A DNA stretch of 64,000 bases, from positions 52,984,385 through 53,048,384 of the forward strand of contig CM044315.1 in the NCBI GenBank assembly GCA_024291935.2, read 5' to 3'. Source of the stretch: Okapia johnstoni. Its lineage: Eukaryota; Chordata; Mammalia; Artiodactyla; Giraffidae. Under the pieces are notes generated by a model. The model saw nothing but the letters and a program-made list of their open reading frames with translations. It had not been told where the DNA came from and made no database searches. Of this stretch, positions 23,458 to 35,460 are shown one piece after another; the stretch's first letter is position 1; each line of letters opens with the position of its first letter. A program made the translations under genes and the position numbers.

Positions 23458-23721
23458 GGCACCCCACTCCAGTACTCTTGCCTGGAAAATCCCATGGACG
23501 GAGGAGCCTGGTAGGCTACAGTCCATGGGGTCGCTAAGAGTCGGACGTGACTGAGCGACTTCACTTTCACTTTTCACTTTGATATATTGGAGAAGGAAAT
23601 GGCAACCCACTCCAGTGTTCTTGCCTGGAGAATCCCAGGGATGGCAGAGCCTGGTGGGCTGCCGTCTCTGGGATCGCACAGAGTCGGACATGACTGAAGC
23701 GACTTAGCAGCAGCAGCAGCA
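23458..23721 (+). mobile_element. BOV-A2 SINE, sense
   Basis: Two BovA monomers separated by CACTTTCACTTTTCACTTTG, with a short AGC tail (about five units, 23706-23720). Sequence is close to the family pattern (GGACGTGACTGAGCGACTTC, GCCTGGTGGGCTGCCGTCTC), which suggests a young insertion. Confidence 0.95.
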
Positions 23722-25374
23722 ACATAATGTGTATAAGTAATAATATAATGTTGTACATGTATATAAATCTCTCCCTTAATGAGTTTTTTTTTCCATTTAA
23801 GAGCAAAATAATTTATCCCATTAACTAATTCAAAAATAGATAAGGAGATAAATATAGATCTAGTTTTATTACTTAGTTCATTGCTTGTTTCTTTGTTTTA
23901 GTTCCTAGGAGGGAAAAATAATCTTTGATTAAAGGAAAAGAGGAGAAAATTCAGTCTCTAGATTGCTTGCTTCCTTTCCATTACAAGAAAAAATATTTAC
24001 TAGATTTTTTTCAAGTAAGATAATATTAGCAACGTGTTCATAAGTTTCTGAAATATTTGTGCAGTTTTCTATACATTCATGTCAGCAATAAAGGTATTGT
24101 CTTGCAAAGTGGAAAAGAAAGTAAAATAAATTTTAAAAATTATCTAAACAAGTTATAATAGTACTAAATTTCTAACTTGTGATGGATTTCTATTAATTTG
24201 TTAGCTTATTTTTACAGTAAAATTTTTCTTTATCAAGAAAACATGATAGTAGGAAAACATTAACAAGCAACCACAATATCTAAGATCGGTGGTCATTTGA
24301 CATAAAGTCAGATTGCAGTAAGCATTTTTATCTAAAGATTACTCTAAAAGGAATCAAAACCCAAAAGTCTGAAGAAGGCAGACAACAAATGTAAAAATAT
24401 AAGCTTATTTATTTAAAAAAATATGACTATACTAAATATTATGGAGTTAAAGGTAAATAGAATTCAGGCTCCATTTGAAGACATTTAATTTGAAAAAATA
24501 AATAAGATACTCCATAAAATTATTGAAGTTCACGGTGGATATGGCTGAGACTCACGTTGTAATCTATCTATCCAAACCTTCAGTTGGTTAAGATAAATTT
24601 GGAAAAAGGTACAGTAGGTTTGGGATATTAAAGTCAGAATTAAAGACATATTGTAACCCCACTGAGTCTGAAAAAATGGTGAAAAACAGAATTTCTTGAT
24701 GGAAATAGTTTGCAAATAAATAAGCAACATTTGCTCACAAGTATAGTTAGGTATTTATAAGCTATTTGAGCATATTTACTACATGTTTCATCAGTAACTA
24801 CATCTCTTCAAACATTTATTCTATTAATAAATAAAATTATCCCTAAACTGTCGTATTTCCTCCAGATCCTCCTTAACTCGTCACACATTAATAAGTAAAG
24901 AAATTGTGCTCTGTGAGAAGTTACTTTACCCTTATATTTACTTTGTAGTTGGGATTATGAGGAAGTACTATCACCAACAACAACAAAATCACTCATTCTA
25001 TGAATCAAAGACTACAGTTAAAAATAATGATTGCTCTTTTTACAGATCTTTATAGTCATTGTTCAGAGTGCTTTATCAATGTTTTCTCTTTATTACTAAT
25101 TTCAGTTAGTGATTATTTAGAAGCTCATACACATATAGGATGCTACATACAGGGGTACAATACTTGTGTAAATCATGCTACAAGTTCTTACATAGCACAA
25201 AATTTTACAATATAGTTATAATTTCAAAACAGTTAAAGTACTAATATGGAAATATTCAAATTGAGAGGTACACTAAGAAAGTTTCAATAATATTCATTTC
25301 TTTTTCAGTAATAAATACAGCATTAATACTGTTTCACATATCAAAAACACAGACATTAGCAAAAGAAGGTCAAG
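23722..25374. other. No recognised feature
   Basis: AT-rich. Frames of 66 codons (24530-24730, minus) and 71 codons (25000-25215, plus) show no motif. No assignable repeat. Confidence 0.5.
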
Positions 25375-25510
25375 TTTTTGGTCCTCAAAGATTTTCCTTC
25401 TTATAGAGGGAAAGTATAGTAAAAAATAAAGTCATAAGTGATAATGAATGCTACAAAGAAAACAAAAATGAAATTAGGAAAGAGACTAGTATCTCTGAGA
25501 AAGTGATATA
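25375..25510 (+). mobile_element. Possible L2 fragment, sense
   Basis: The pattern 'ATAATGAATGCTACAAAGAA' followed by AAACAAAAATGAAATTAGG resembles the L2 segment where a counter-like GTGCTATGAAGAAAAT block occurs. Weak match, old element. Confidence 0.4.
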
Positions 25511-27239
25511 AGTACAAACAGAACGAAATGAGTACAAATAAAGATGGAATTATTGGATATGCGATCAGAAATTTCCATTCACCCTCTCCCTAGTCCTTAG
25601 CAAAGACATATCTAATTTCTTTTTCTGTGAAGTTTCCTATGCACTTTATGTAAACATATTAATCATACTATAATATATGGTCTTTTGGTTTTGGTCTATT
25701 TAAATTAACATCATTTTTCCATCATTCATGGTATATTAGCTAGAAGATCATCCTTCTTTTTTATAATTAAATAATATTCCATTGTATTAATATGCCATAA
25801 CTCACTTTAAAATCATTAGTTGATGGACCTTTGTTTTGTCTATTATGAATAATGCTGTTGTGAACATTCATTAACATAAAACATGAAGGTTTATCTGTAT
25901 ATATGTTTTTAATTCTCTTGTGTAAAGTACTAAGGGTAGAATTGTTGGGTCATACAGTAACTTTATTTTTAATGTTTTGAAATACTGTCATCCTGGTTTT
26001 CAAAGTGGTGGTGACATTTTGGATTTCTTACCAGCAATGTTTGAGAGTTCCAAATTTTCCACATCTTTGCCACTTGTTATTGTCATCTTAGTGTGTGTGA
26101 AGGGGCATCTAATTGTGCTTTTGACTTACAGTTTCCATATGACTGATGTGCTCAGCATTTTTTCATGTGCTTATGGGCCATTTTTAAGACATCACTGAAA
26201 AATATTCAAATGCTTTTTCCCATTTCATATTACTCTAAGAGGTACTTCTAAGAGTGTTTTAGTTTTGACTCAGTTTATATCTATGATATGTTTTGAGTTA
26301 AATTTTGTATGTGATTGATATCCAGTTTTAACTTCATTTATTTGAACTTGAACCACTTGAACCACTCTCAAAATTACTACTATTTCCCCCACTGAATTCT
26401 ATGAGCACCCTTGGATAAAATCAATTGAGTATATGTTGTTATTAGAGAACCTTCGATTACATTCCACTAATGTATGTGTCTATCCTTTGGTCAGCACCAC
26501 AGTGTTTTGATTACTGTAGCATACTAGTGAGTTCTAAAGTGTAAATCTCTCAAGCTTGTTGTTCATTTTAAAGATTGTTTTGGCCATTCTGGGCCTCTTG
26601 GATTTCCATTTGAATTGTATGATCATCTTCTTAGTTTTCAAAAACTAAAAAGGAAGATGGAATTTTGACAAAGGATTACATCAAATCTGTAGATCATTTT
26701 GGGGTATATAGCCTCCTACATGATATCCACTCTATTAATCTATGTACATGGAAAATATTTCCATTTATTTTGGGCTTCCTTAATATCTTTAAACAATGTT
26801 TGATAGCTTCCAAATACAAATATTACACTTCTCTTGTTAATTTTGTTACATTTATTCAGGAGTATTTCATTATTTTTGATATTTTTGTAAAGGTAATTGT
26901 TTTCTTAATTTCATTTTCAAGTTGTTCATTGCTATTACAATGAGCAAAATACTATTCAAATTTTTTTAAATACTTGTCTTGAAACTTTCAACCTTGCTAA
27001 ATTTATTTATAAGTTTTAATAGTGTTATATGAATATGAATGTATGTATGTGAGTTCCTTAGAACTTTCTATACCAAAATCATATCATCTATGAACTGAAA
27101 TAGTTTTATTTCTTCTTCTCCAATGTGGCTGCCTTTTTTGCTCTTATTTTTGACTAATTAACATGGATAAAATCTCCAATACACTCCAATATACATTGAA
27201 ATAAAAGTGGTGATAGGACACATCCTTGGCTTATTTCTA

Positions 27240-27444
27240 TTGGAAAAGACCCTAATGCTGGGTAGGATTGGGGGCAGGAGGAGAAGGGGACGACAGAGGA
27301 TGAGAAGGTTGGATGGCATCACTGACTCGATGGACATGGGTTTGGGTAGACTCTGGGAGTTGGTGATGGACAGGGAGGCCTGGCGTGCTGCAATTCATGG
27401 GGTCGCAAAGAGTCGGACACGACTGAGCGACTGAACTGAACTGA
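27240..27444 (+). mobile_element. BovB 3' end fragment, sense, inside L1
   Basis: 205 bases from TTGGAAAAGACCCTAATGCT to the tail ACTGAACTGAACTGA, highly similar to the BovB 3' consensus pattern. The 75-codon plus frame at 27207-27434 is mostly this 3' UTR. L1 sequence continues on both sides. Confidence 0.95.
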
Positions 27445-28847
27445 GAGGGAAAATGTTCAGTTTTTAATATTTAAGTACAATATTTGCTGTGATTTTTTTT
27501 TTATGTTTTCCTTCTTCATCTTCTACTTTTTTTCTTTTTTCTTTTTTTTGTAGATAGCCTCTATTAGGTTAAGTATGTATTCCTCTATTCCTAGTTTGTC
27601 AAGTGTTTTTATAATGAAAGCCTCTTGGAGTATTTCAGTTGGTTTTATTGGTATCTATTGATTTAGCTATGTGATTTTTTTTCTTACTAATATGGTCTGT
27701 TACATTGATTTGTATCTGTTAAATCAAATTTGCTGAGATAAAACTTCACTTGGCCATGGTATATGGTCCTTTTTAGATATTTCTGGCATAGGTTTTCTAG
27801 CGGTTTCTGAGAATTTTGCATCCATGTTTATAAAGTGTATTGGCTTGCATTTTTCTTTTCTTATGATTTCTTTGTCTAGTTTTGGTATCAACAAATGACA
27901 ATGAATAAACATAAATTTAGGATGAACTGAGATATATCAGGTTTTCTAGTTTTTGAAAGAATTTATGAAAGATTGTTACTAATTACTTTTTAAATATTGG
28001 ATCAAATTCATGATAAAACCATCTGGAATTGTATTTTAGGAGTTTATATGTGTGTATGCTTCTGTTTAATTATGAATAACATATCACATCTTTACTTGCT
28101 ACAGATTTATTCACATTGTCTATTTCCTTTTGAATCAGTTCTAGAAATTTGTGTCTTTTTTTAGGGATACATCTATTTTATTGAGGTTGCACAATTTGTT
28201 GACATGGAATCATATATATTATTCTTATTTTCCTCTGTACTTCTGTAACTTCAGTAGTGATATTCAAATTTTCACTCCTGGTTTTAGTAGTTTGAATCTT
28301 CTCTTTTCTTGGTCAATCTTGCTAAAGGTTTGTCAATTCTGTTAATTTTCAAGAACTAACATTTGGTTTCTTTGATACTTTTTATTGTTCTTCTATTTCC
28401 TATTTCATTTATTTTCACTCTAATTATATTTAATTTATTTTCACTCTAATCATTTATTTCATTCTAATTTATCTTAGCCTTGCTTTTAATTTAGCTTTCT
28501 TTTTCTACTCTCTTAAGGAAAAGGTTTATTAAATTTAGATTTTTTTTTTCCTTTTGAATACAGGTATTTGCAGGCTTAAATTTCCTAAAAACTACTTTTG
28601 CTTCATCCCATAAGTGTTAGTGTGGCTTTTGTTTCTATTCATTTCAACTTAATTTCTACTTTCCCTAGAGATTGTGTCCTTGACCCATTTCTTACTGAGG
28701 CATGTGTTGTGAAGCTTCCACAGATTTGTGACTATATCAATTATTGTCATTATTGATTTATCATTTTATTCCATTGTGACTAGAGAATATTTTTCATGTC
28801 TTTCATTTTTCCTAAATTTATTCACATTTGTTTTACAGCCTAACTGG

Positions 28848-28974
28848 TTTGATCTCTTTGCTGTCCAAGGGATTCTCAGGAGTCTTCTCTAGTATCAATT
28901 TTTCAGCGCTCAGCCTTCTTTATGGTCCAACTCTCAGATCCATACATGACTACTGGAAAAACCATAGCTTTGAC
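28848..28974 (-). mobile_element. BovB internal fragment, antisense
   Basis: About 127 bases of antisense BovB: TTTGCTGTCCAAGGGATTCT, CAGCGCTCAGCCTTCTTTAT, ATACATGACTACTGGAAAAA. It lacks the 3' end, so it is not a simple target-primed insertion; it may be a 3'-deleted copy or a rearrangement product. Confidence 0.9.
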
Positions 28975-29335
28975 TTTTGATAGTTTATACAATTTGTCTA
29001 GGGATATATCCCTTTGAATTTATGCTCTAAGGAATTTATGGAGCTTCTTGGATGTGTGAATTAATGCTTTTCATCAAATTTGTGAAATTTGTGCTATTTC
29101 ATCAAATATTCATTCAGCCCCTTTCTTTTCCCTTTGAAATCTACCATTATGTAAATATGAGTATCCTTGACGATGTCCCACAGATTTCTGAGATTCTTTG
29201 TTTTTATGCAGTCCTCTTTTCCATTTATCAAATGATACTATCCATTGAACTCTCCTCAGTATAAATGTTTTTATGCTGTCTAGTACAAATTTCACATTTG
29301 CTCTGAAGTGCTTTCTTAAAGAGATCAAAAATATT

Positions 29336-29796
29336 TACACAGATCTTCAGTAAAATTGTTAAATTTTTAATTTAAATTAAATGTTAGATTCATTTGGAAT
29401 TATTGGTATATGACATAAAGAAAGGAAAAAGTTGTATATTGTTTCCAAATAATCATGTTTCCATTATACTCTGTCATTGACTAATCCAACCTCCATCCCT
29501 CATTTAATGGACATGTGAAACTAGAATATGATAATCAAGCACTTGATATCTACATATGATACATGAAAACAATGAATTGCAGAATTCATTAATTTGGGAC
29601 TTGATTAAAACCTTAACTGAACACTATAGTCAATAATTAAATAATATTATTAAATACAATATTTCTTGGAAAATTAATAATGTCACATGCTTAACATACA
29701 TTATATCAAACCATAAAAACATTTCTAAAATTAATTATTTCAATTTTAATTTTCACTTGATAAAACTGGTGTTATAGAAACTGCTAGCTTTCCACA
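29336..29796. other. No recognised feature
   Basis: Very AT-rich, nothing assignable. Confidence 0.5.
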
Positions 29797-30220
29797 AAAA
29801 TCATTTTATTCTTTTGAGGGTACAATGACTGTATTTCCTAGGTTCCCTTGTAGGTACATGTGGTTATGTGATTGAATACTACCCTATGGAATATAAGTGA
29901 TATTTTTATGTGCTATTATCATGTATGGCCCAGAAAATTTTCCATGAGAATCCCTTGATGCTCTTAACTCTTCCAGCTTACTGAAACAGTGTTAATTATT
30001 ATGACACCAAAATCACAATTTAAGATATTATAATAAAGATTTCATTAAACTGAGTCTCTGAATAACTACATTTAGTAGGTAAGTGGCTCCATACCTCCAT
30101 GCCCTAGAACTGTTCTAGATTAGTAGGAAAGAAATATACTTCCATTTTATTTAGCCATTACATTTGGAATCTGCTTTGAAGCTATAAACTGGAATGCTGC
30201 TGTAAAAAAATGTAAAATAT
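29797..30220 (+). repeat. Possible ancient LTR- or MER-like repeat
   Basis: Order of blocks (TTCCTAGGTTCCCTTGTAGG, a CATGTGGTTATGTGATTGAA block, then ATTTAGCCATTACATTTGGA and a GCTGCTGTAA end) resembles a common mammalian LTR-like repeat. Strongly diverged, and I cannot name the family. Confidence 0.35.
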
Positions 30221-30423
30221 GTGGTCTTGTTACAGTGATTAGCAAGGAGATAGCAAAGGAGCAGGGGGACAAAAAACTACAGGCTAGAAATCTAGAGATC
30301 TATCTAATGCAATGCCAAACTATTTTATAAAATTGCCACCTGAAAAAACATGAAAGACAGTCACTAGCCTACAACTCTAAAGAAAATGGCTAAAAAAAAT
30401 CAACTATTCATTGTATGTGTTGT
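30221..30423. other. No recognised feature
   Basis: Short unassigned stretch. Confidence 0.5.
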
Positions 30424-30599
30424 GTGTTTAGTCATGTCTGATTTTGCAACTATATGAAGTATAACCTGCCAGGCTCCTCTGTCCATGGGATTCTCCTTGC
30501 CATTTCCTCCTCCATGGGATCTCCTGACTCAGAGATTGAACCAGTGTCTCCTGCATTGGCAGAGGGATTGTTTACCTCTGAGCCATCTGGGAAGCCCAG
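30424..30599 (-). mobile_element. Bov-tA SINE, antisense, internally deleted
   Basis: Complement of Bov-tA with the body shortened: CCTGCCAGGCTCCTCTGTCC, TGCCATTTCCTCCTCCATGG, then the head complement CTCTGAGCCATCTGGGAAGC. About 40 bases of the usual body (around the CAAGAATACTGGAGTGGG block) are missing. Confidence 0.9.
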
Positions 30600-31074
30600 T
30601 CACATGTATAAATATTGCTTATTCCTTTTAGTATGGTATCACAAGTAGAATTGAGCTCAGAGAAACAGTAATTCATTGGCAAAACAAAGAATAAGCTCCT
30701 CCAAAGTTTGGAAAAAACAAAAAGCTTTGGACAGCAAACTCCCATTAAGATATTTTAAAACCCATTTAGATCTGTGGCAATATAATACAAAATGTTTATC
30801 TTCCCACTAAACACTTTTATTTTATGTGATTTCATGGTGACTACCATTAAGTATTAATAGAAAGCATGAGAAAATGATGATGTCAAGAAACAGTAAAAAC
30901 AAAGAAACCTTAAGAATTATGCCTAAGAGAAAACTTTGGGTATACCTGGAAATGATGACTAGGAAGTGGATCAATAGACTATCAGGATTTTAAGAAATTA
31001 TATAGCCAAGAAAATGAGAGGGCATTGCCCCAAGTATCTTTGCCACAATTGTAAATAAACCCTAGGCTTACAAG
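30600..31074. other. No recognised feature
   Basis: AT-rich, nothing assignable. Confidence 0.5.
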
Positions 31075-31292
31075 GGGCTTCCATGGGGACTCAGATGGTG
31101 AAAAATCTGCCTGCAATTTAGGAGATTAGGGTTTGATCCCTGGGTCAGGAAGATCCCCTGGAAAACAGAATGACTGCCCACTCCAGTATTCTTGCCTGGA
31201 GAATTCCATGGACAGAGGAGTACAGGAGTACAGTTCATGGGATTGCAACAAGTCAGACACGATTGAGCAACTAACAGTTTCACTTTTCACTT
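31075..31292 (+). mobile_element. Bov-tA SINE, sense
   Basis: Head GGGGCTTCCATGGGGACTCA, GGTTTGATCCCTGGGTCAGG, body CCCACTCCAGTATTCTTGCC, end GAGCAACTAACAGTTTCAC. The only partner in the opposite orientation nearby is the BovA at 31312-31411. Confidence 0.93.
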
Positions 31293-31311
31293 GCCAAGGT
31301 TTCACAGAGCA

Positions 31312-31411
31312 GGAAAGTGAAAGTGAAAGTCACTCAGTCTTGTCTGACTCTTTGTGACCCCATGGACTGTATAGTCCATGGAATTCTGTAGGTCAAAATA
31401 CTGGAGTGGGT
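31312..31411 (-). mobile_element. BovA fragment, antisense
   Basis: Complement of part of BovA: GTGAAAGTCACTCAGTCTTG, ACCCCATGGACTGTATAGTC, AATACTGGAGTGGGTA. It stops before the tRNA-like head. With the SINE 20 bases upstream it makes an inverted pair. Confidence 0.88.
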
Positions 31412-31759
31412 AGGAAATAAAAGCTGCACTGTACCTTAAGCAAATTAGATTCTCAACACTCACTAGAAAAGTGGGCATGGTAACTAGTAAGTAATAATTC
31501 CCCAGAGGGCAAAGCTGGAACCATTGCAAACACTTTGAGAGAACATTTAGTTTCTAATCAAAGAATTTTCTTCATTTGCCTGGATAAGATTGTTAAACAG
31601 TGCCTCCTACAAAATAGACTCATTTTCTTCATCCTTGCAATTTCAGGGCTTTCTTACTTTCTACTTTTCCAATTCATTTTGTATACATAACTTTTCATCA
31701 ATCTACTGTTGTATATTGAGTTTGAAAATGTAGATGACTTATCTTTTGAGTTTTCAGGT
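31412..31759. other. No recognised feature
   Basis: Nothing assignable; a 75-codon minus frame at 31302-31529 is partly in BovA. Confidence 0.5.
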
Positions 31760-32240
31760 CTTGAAACCAGAAGCAAGATGCCAGGCATCACATAGAAACT
31801 CTGCTGGGTAGTTGAACTGGGTATTGCTCTCTGCTTCCCTTAAATTCACTGTAGGTGTCTGAGTGATATATAACCAATGAAATGTAATCAGAGGTAACAT
31901 GAGTCACTTATAGACTTTGATCATAAAAAATTTTTATATGCTTGTTTTCTGAGCTGGTTAACTGAGATAGAGATGTCAAGAACAATCTTGAAGTTCAGTT
32001 AGGGTTAGGGTTAGGGTTAGGATTAGGGTTAGGGTTAGGGTTGAAGATGGACGTGTCACAAACAAGATCTGATTGACTACATAAAACACCCCACCTCCAC
32101 TGCCATCCACTGTACCCTTATCTCTCCATTTGTGGTTTGGCCCAAAGTTGGTATGTTTATAGCAATTACATTTCTATGTTGTTGACTCATTATGTTGTAT
32201 ATTTATTTGCAATAGTGGTATAGACTACTTAATATCTTAG
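31760..32240 (+). repeat. Possible ancient LTR-like repeat containing telomeric DNA
   Basis: Blocks ATATAACCAATGAAATGTAA near 31867 and, downstream of the telomeric tract, TTATAGCAATTACATTTCTA with a TTTGCAATAGTGGTATAGAC end. These resemble the two halves of one diverged mammalian LTR-like repeat. Family not named. If this is right, the TTAGGG tract sits inside it. Confidence 0.35.
31999..32042 (+). repeat. Interstitial telomeric repeat (TTAGGG)7
   Basis: Forty-four bases of vertebrate telomere repeat in the TTAGGG orientation: seven units plus TT, with one changed unit (TTAGGA at 32017-32022). Both flanks are ordinary non-telomeric sequence, so this is an internal tract, not a chromosome end. 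Confidence 0.97.
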
Positions 32241-34388
32241 GCCTCGATTAACATAAACAATTTCAAATATAAAACCATTTACTTTAAAAGGTCATTGTAT
32301 TTAACTAAATCTTATTCCTATAAAACAAATTAAAAAGTAAAGTATGTTTTGTATATCCTACATACAAGTTTTGTATATCTTAGCATAAATATCCATTATA
32401 CTGAGAATATTATAGGATTTTATATCAATGTCTAGACCTTTTCATTATGAGTCATACTGTTACATCAATCTAATTTTGTTTTCAAAATGTTCTAATTTCC
32501 TTTGAAGTGGTTATTTATTAAATTTATACACTCTTTTTATTGCAGATTTTTGTTTTGTGTAAAGTTTAGACAGTTTTATTTGATATTATGATTTAAATCT
32601 TTCAGCATGGAGAAATACTTGTGTGGGTTTTGCTTTTGTTTGGTTCGCTTACATTCTAATTCTCCTATTTGAGAAATAACTACTATTTTAGATGTCTTTA
32701 AATGTATAGATTTTGGCACGTTACATTTGGTTATATTTGTTCTCTGTGTAACATCCACTCTAAGCTATTGTACTAGTCTGTTCAACGATGTTTATGGCAG
32801 TAAAACACTCCGTATGGTTAATAGCATGGGCCTTGATTACGATCATGGATGTTTCTCTACGGCATTAGGATATGAGTTTTCACTGCCCTTCCCCTCATCT
32901 AAGCATCCTTATGTCCATAAAGTTTCTCAAGAGAGAAGATAAAATTTCCAATCAAAGAAACCCTACATTTAAATAAATTTTTAAAATAGTATTATTCTAT
33001 TTTCCTTTCACAAAGAGAGACACAAGTTGCCCTTCATAAAACAACTCTGCATATAGGTGAAGAAACTATGTAGCTGTCTTTAAGAAATTTCACCCTGTGA
33101 AAAAAATTTATGGAGTGATAAAAAAAAGCATAGAAAAGGGAAAATATTAACCCTTCTGTTGTATACATATTTACTTTCTTAGTGGTCTATTCTTCTTTAT
33201 TCCCTTCCTTTCCAATCCTTTTCTGCTGTAATTGTGCAGAATAAAACTGACAAATATTGGCTGAGAATATTGCCAGGTAGATAAATATCCTAATATCTGC
33301 CTATTAGGAGGCACAGAATCACAGAGAGAAAATGGCTTTTTAATGGCACAATGCAATATAAACTCCACACATTGGAAGTTAAAACTGATGACCTCTCACT
33401 TCATGGATAATATCATTGTTCAGGAATTTCTCCTCAAAGAACTATACTTACTACCATAAGAAATGTTTTAATGCAATCAAGTAAGCTATATATATACATT
33501 TTAATCACTCATAAAATTCATATTATACTCTTATCACATAAAATATTAAGATATTTAGCATAATGAATTCTATCAAGTTTCAGCAAAGACCTTTTCTGTG
33601 TGCCTGAGAAATATGATCTTTGATAATATTCAATCCATTTTATGACAAAATAAGTTTCAATTATGTGACTATGGCACAAACTAACTTTTTTGCATTTGAT
33701 CTATATGTTTGAATTCTTCCTAGATGCCTCAATTTTAACAAGATATTTACAAAATGCTTTTAAAACTGATTAGGCTGAGTTTGTTAAAGGTCAGCTTCCC
33801 CCTACCCACATATCTCACAAGATTATTAATGGACCTGAATTTTTTTAACCTAGATAATGAATTGTACAATAAATGTGCTTCAACTTCTGATTTTTTTAAA
33901 ATAAATCCAACTTTTTACCAATTTTGGACGCTTTTTCAAAATACTTTAGCCTAGAAAACTGGATTTAAAAAAATAAATTATTCTTTGAAAATTACATAAC
34001 TTTAAAATGAACATAATGAAACTAATTGGTGTTATATACCCTTCTTACCCAAATCCATCAAGAAATACCAAAAATTTCTTAGATTATTTTGAAGGTATTG
34101 AATTTTCATTATAAAATGAATAAGTGACTGTACTTTTATGTAATATTTAATTTAAATGGAAGACCACAGTTCTGATTTAATCCAATCAGTACATCCATCT
34201 GATTGCAACCATTCTAGTTGGAAACTAAATTAAAACAGAACTAAACTTTCAAAATTAATTTTTCTTGGTCATAACAGGACGAGATCATAGGGAAGTCTGA
34301 AAGTGATGGTGAGGTAAAGGAGCATAGAATAAATAAAAAGAAAAATAAGGGGAGAATTAAAGGAAGGGTCAAAATTAATAAATATTGT
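32241..34388. other. Long stretch without recognised repeats
   Basis: About 2.1 kb with no assignable mobile element. The 71-codon plus frame at 32727-32942 and the 65-codon minus frame at 33171-33368 lack motifs, and I see no supporting splice or codon pattern. Confidence 0.5.
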
Positions 34389-34520
34389 GCATATTCTCCA
34401 CCTTACATACTGTATTTAGTGCTCTTATATAAGCAATTTCAATTAATCTTAATCACCTGAGTAGACAGATATTATTAATCCTGTTTTATAAATGACAGTA
34501 CTCAGTCTAACTGTAATAAA
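34389..34520 (-). mobile_element. MIR SINE, antisense, partial
   Basis: Core and 3' side of MIR in reverse: GTGCTCTTATATAAGCAATT, AATTAATCTTAATCACCTGA, a GACAGATATTATTAATCCTG block and TTTATAAATGACAG. Ancient and diverged; interrupted at its right by a Bov-tA. Confidence 0.7.
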
Positions 34521-34730
34521 GTGAAAGTGTTAGCCATTCAGTCATGTCCGACTGTGCAACCCCATGGACTGTAGCCCACCATGCTCTTCTGTCCATGGAA
34601 TTCTCCAGGCAGGAATCCTAGAGTGGGTTGCCATTCCCTTCTCCAGGGGATCTTTCCAACCCAGGGATCGAACTGGGGTCTTCTGCATTGCAGGCAGATT
34701 CTTTACTGTCTGAGCCACCAGGGAACCCCT
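34521..34730 (-). mobile_element. Bov-tA SINE, antisense
   Basis: Complement of Bov-tA: GTGAAAGTGTTAGCCATTCA, CATGGACTGTAGCCCACCAT, CTTTCCAACCCAGGGATCGA and head complement CTGAGCCACCAGGGAACCCC. Confidence 0.94.
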
Positions 34731-35186
34731 TTTATATCAACAAGATCATAAAGGTATTACTTTTGATGAATGAGTCAAAGTAGACAATTATGAAAATAAT
34801 AAAAGTAGCATATACATGCATCAGACACTTTGTTTTAACTGAAAACATATTGGGATACATTCATTATTGGAAAAAGGCTTCTTTTTTGAGCATGAGTTTA
34901 CTTATTTCAATTTCCTCAAGTTCTGTCTCACAAAGACAACTAAAATGTAATGTCATGAATTTATTTGCTATGCCAGAGTAAGAAGTTGTGAACCATTCAA
35001 AATTCATAATCCAGGGTTTTCATCATTTGTCTCAGATCTCTTCATTTTTCTTGATCATGTCTAATTCAAAATCAGTTTTTATAAATACCTTTTTTAGATA
35101 CATTCCAAAACATGAATTACTTTCAGAAAAAATGTTTCTTTGTCTTAGAGATAATAAACAAGTTTAAATTCATTTATGAGAGCTTA
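34731..35186. other. No recognised feature
   Basis: AT-rich, nothing assignable. Confidence 0.5.
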
Positions 35187-35460
35187 CATTGTAATAATAA
35201 TGATAGTTGTTTATTATTTACTTACTTAATGATTATTAAGTCCTTAATACATATTATCTCTTTGATTGACACAATGCTAGAGGGTACATTTTTATCACAC
35301 ACACTTGAAAGATGTAAAGATAGAAGCTATAATATCCTCTCCAGATTATTATCAACTGGAATAGAATGGTTAGGAAATTGCTGAAAGACACAAAGTTAGA
35401 AAACTGGGAACTAAGATTAAAGCTCATATCAGTTTGAGTCCAAAAGCTCTTTACTAAAAG
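35187..35460 (-). mobile_element. MIR SINE, antisense, near full length
   Basis: Reverse MIR order is clear: AATGATTATTAAGTCCTTAA, a central core, GGTTAGGAAATTGCTGAAAG, ACACAAAGTTAGAAAACTGG and the head complement TTTGAGTCCAAAAGCTCTTT. The 90-codon plus frame at 35112-35384 is translation of it. Confidence 0.75.

Larger units (their letters stand above)
25570..29335 (-). mobile_element. Old L1, antisense, with two BovB inserts
   Basis: Long minus-strand L1. The 3' UTR is at about 25570-25975 (ATAATATTCCATTGTATTAA, GAATAATGCTGTTGTGAACA) and ORF2 at about 25980-27239 and 27445-28847 (GATTACTGTAGCATACTAGT, AAACTTCACTTGGCCATGGT, TTCTTGGTCAATCTTGCTAA). After a BovB insert, sequence resembling an old L1 5' region follows at 28975-29335 (GATGTCCCACAGATTTCTGA). 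Most of ORF1 and the endonuclease part appear to be missing, so the last part may be a separate element. Plus-strand frames at 25977-26943 and 28151-28345 are antisense to ORF2. Confidence 0.85.

Noticed and set aside
25977..26943. Plus-strand hydrophobic frames as membrane proteins
   Set aside because: They are the antisense strand of L1 ORF2, whose T-rich complement gives F, L and I-rich translation.
31999..32042. Chromosome end or telomere
   Set aside because: Only seven units, with normal sequence for tens of kilobases on both sides.
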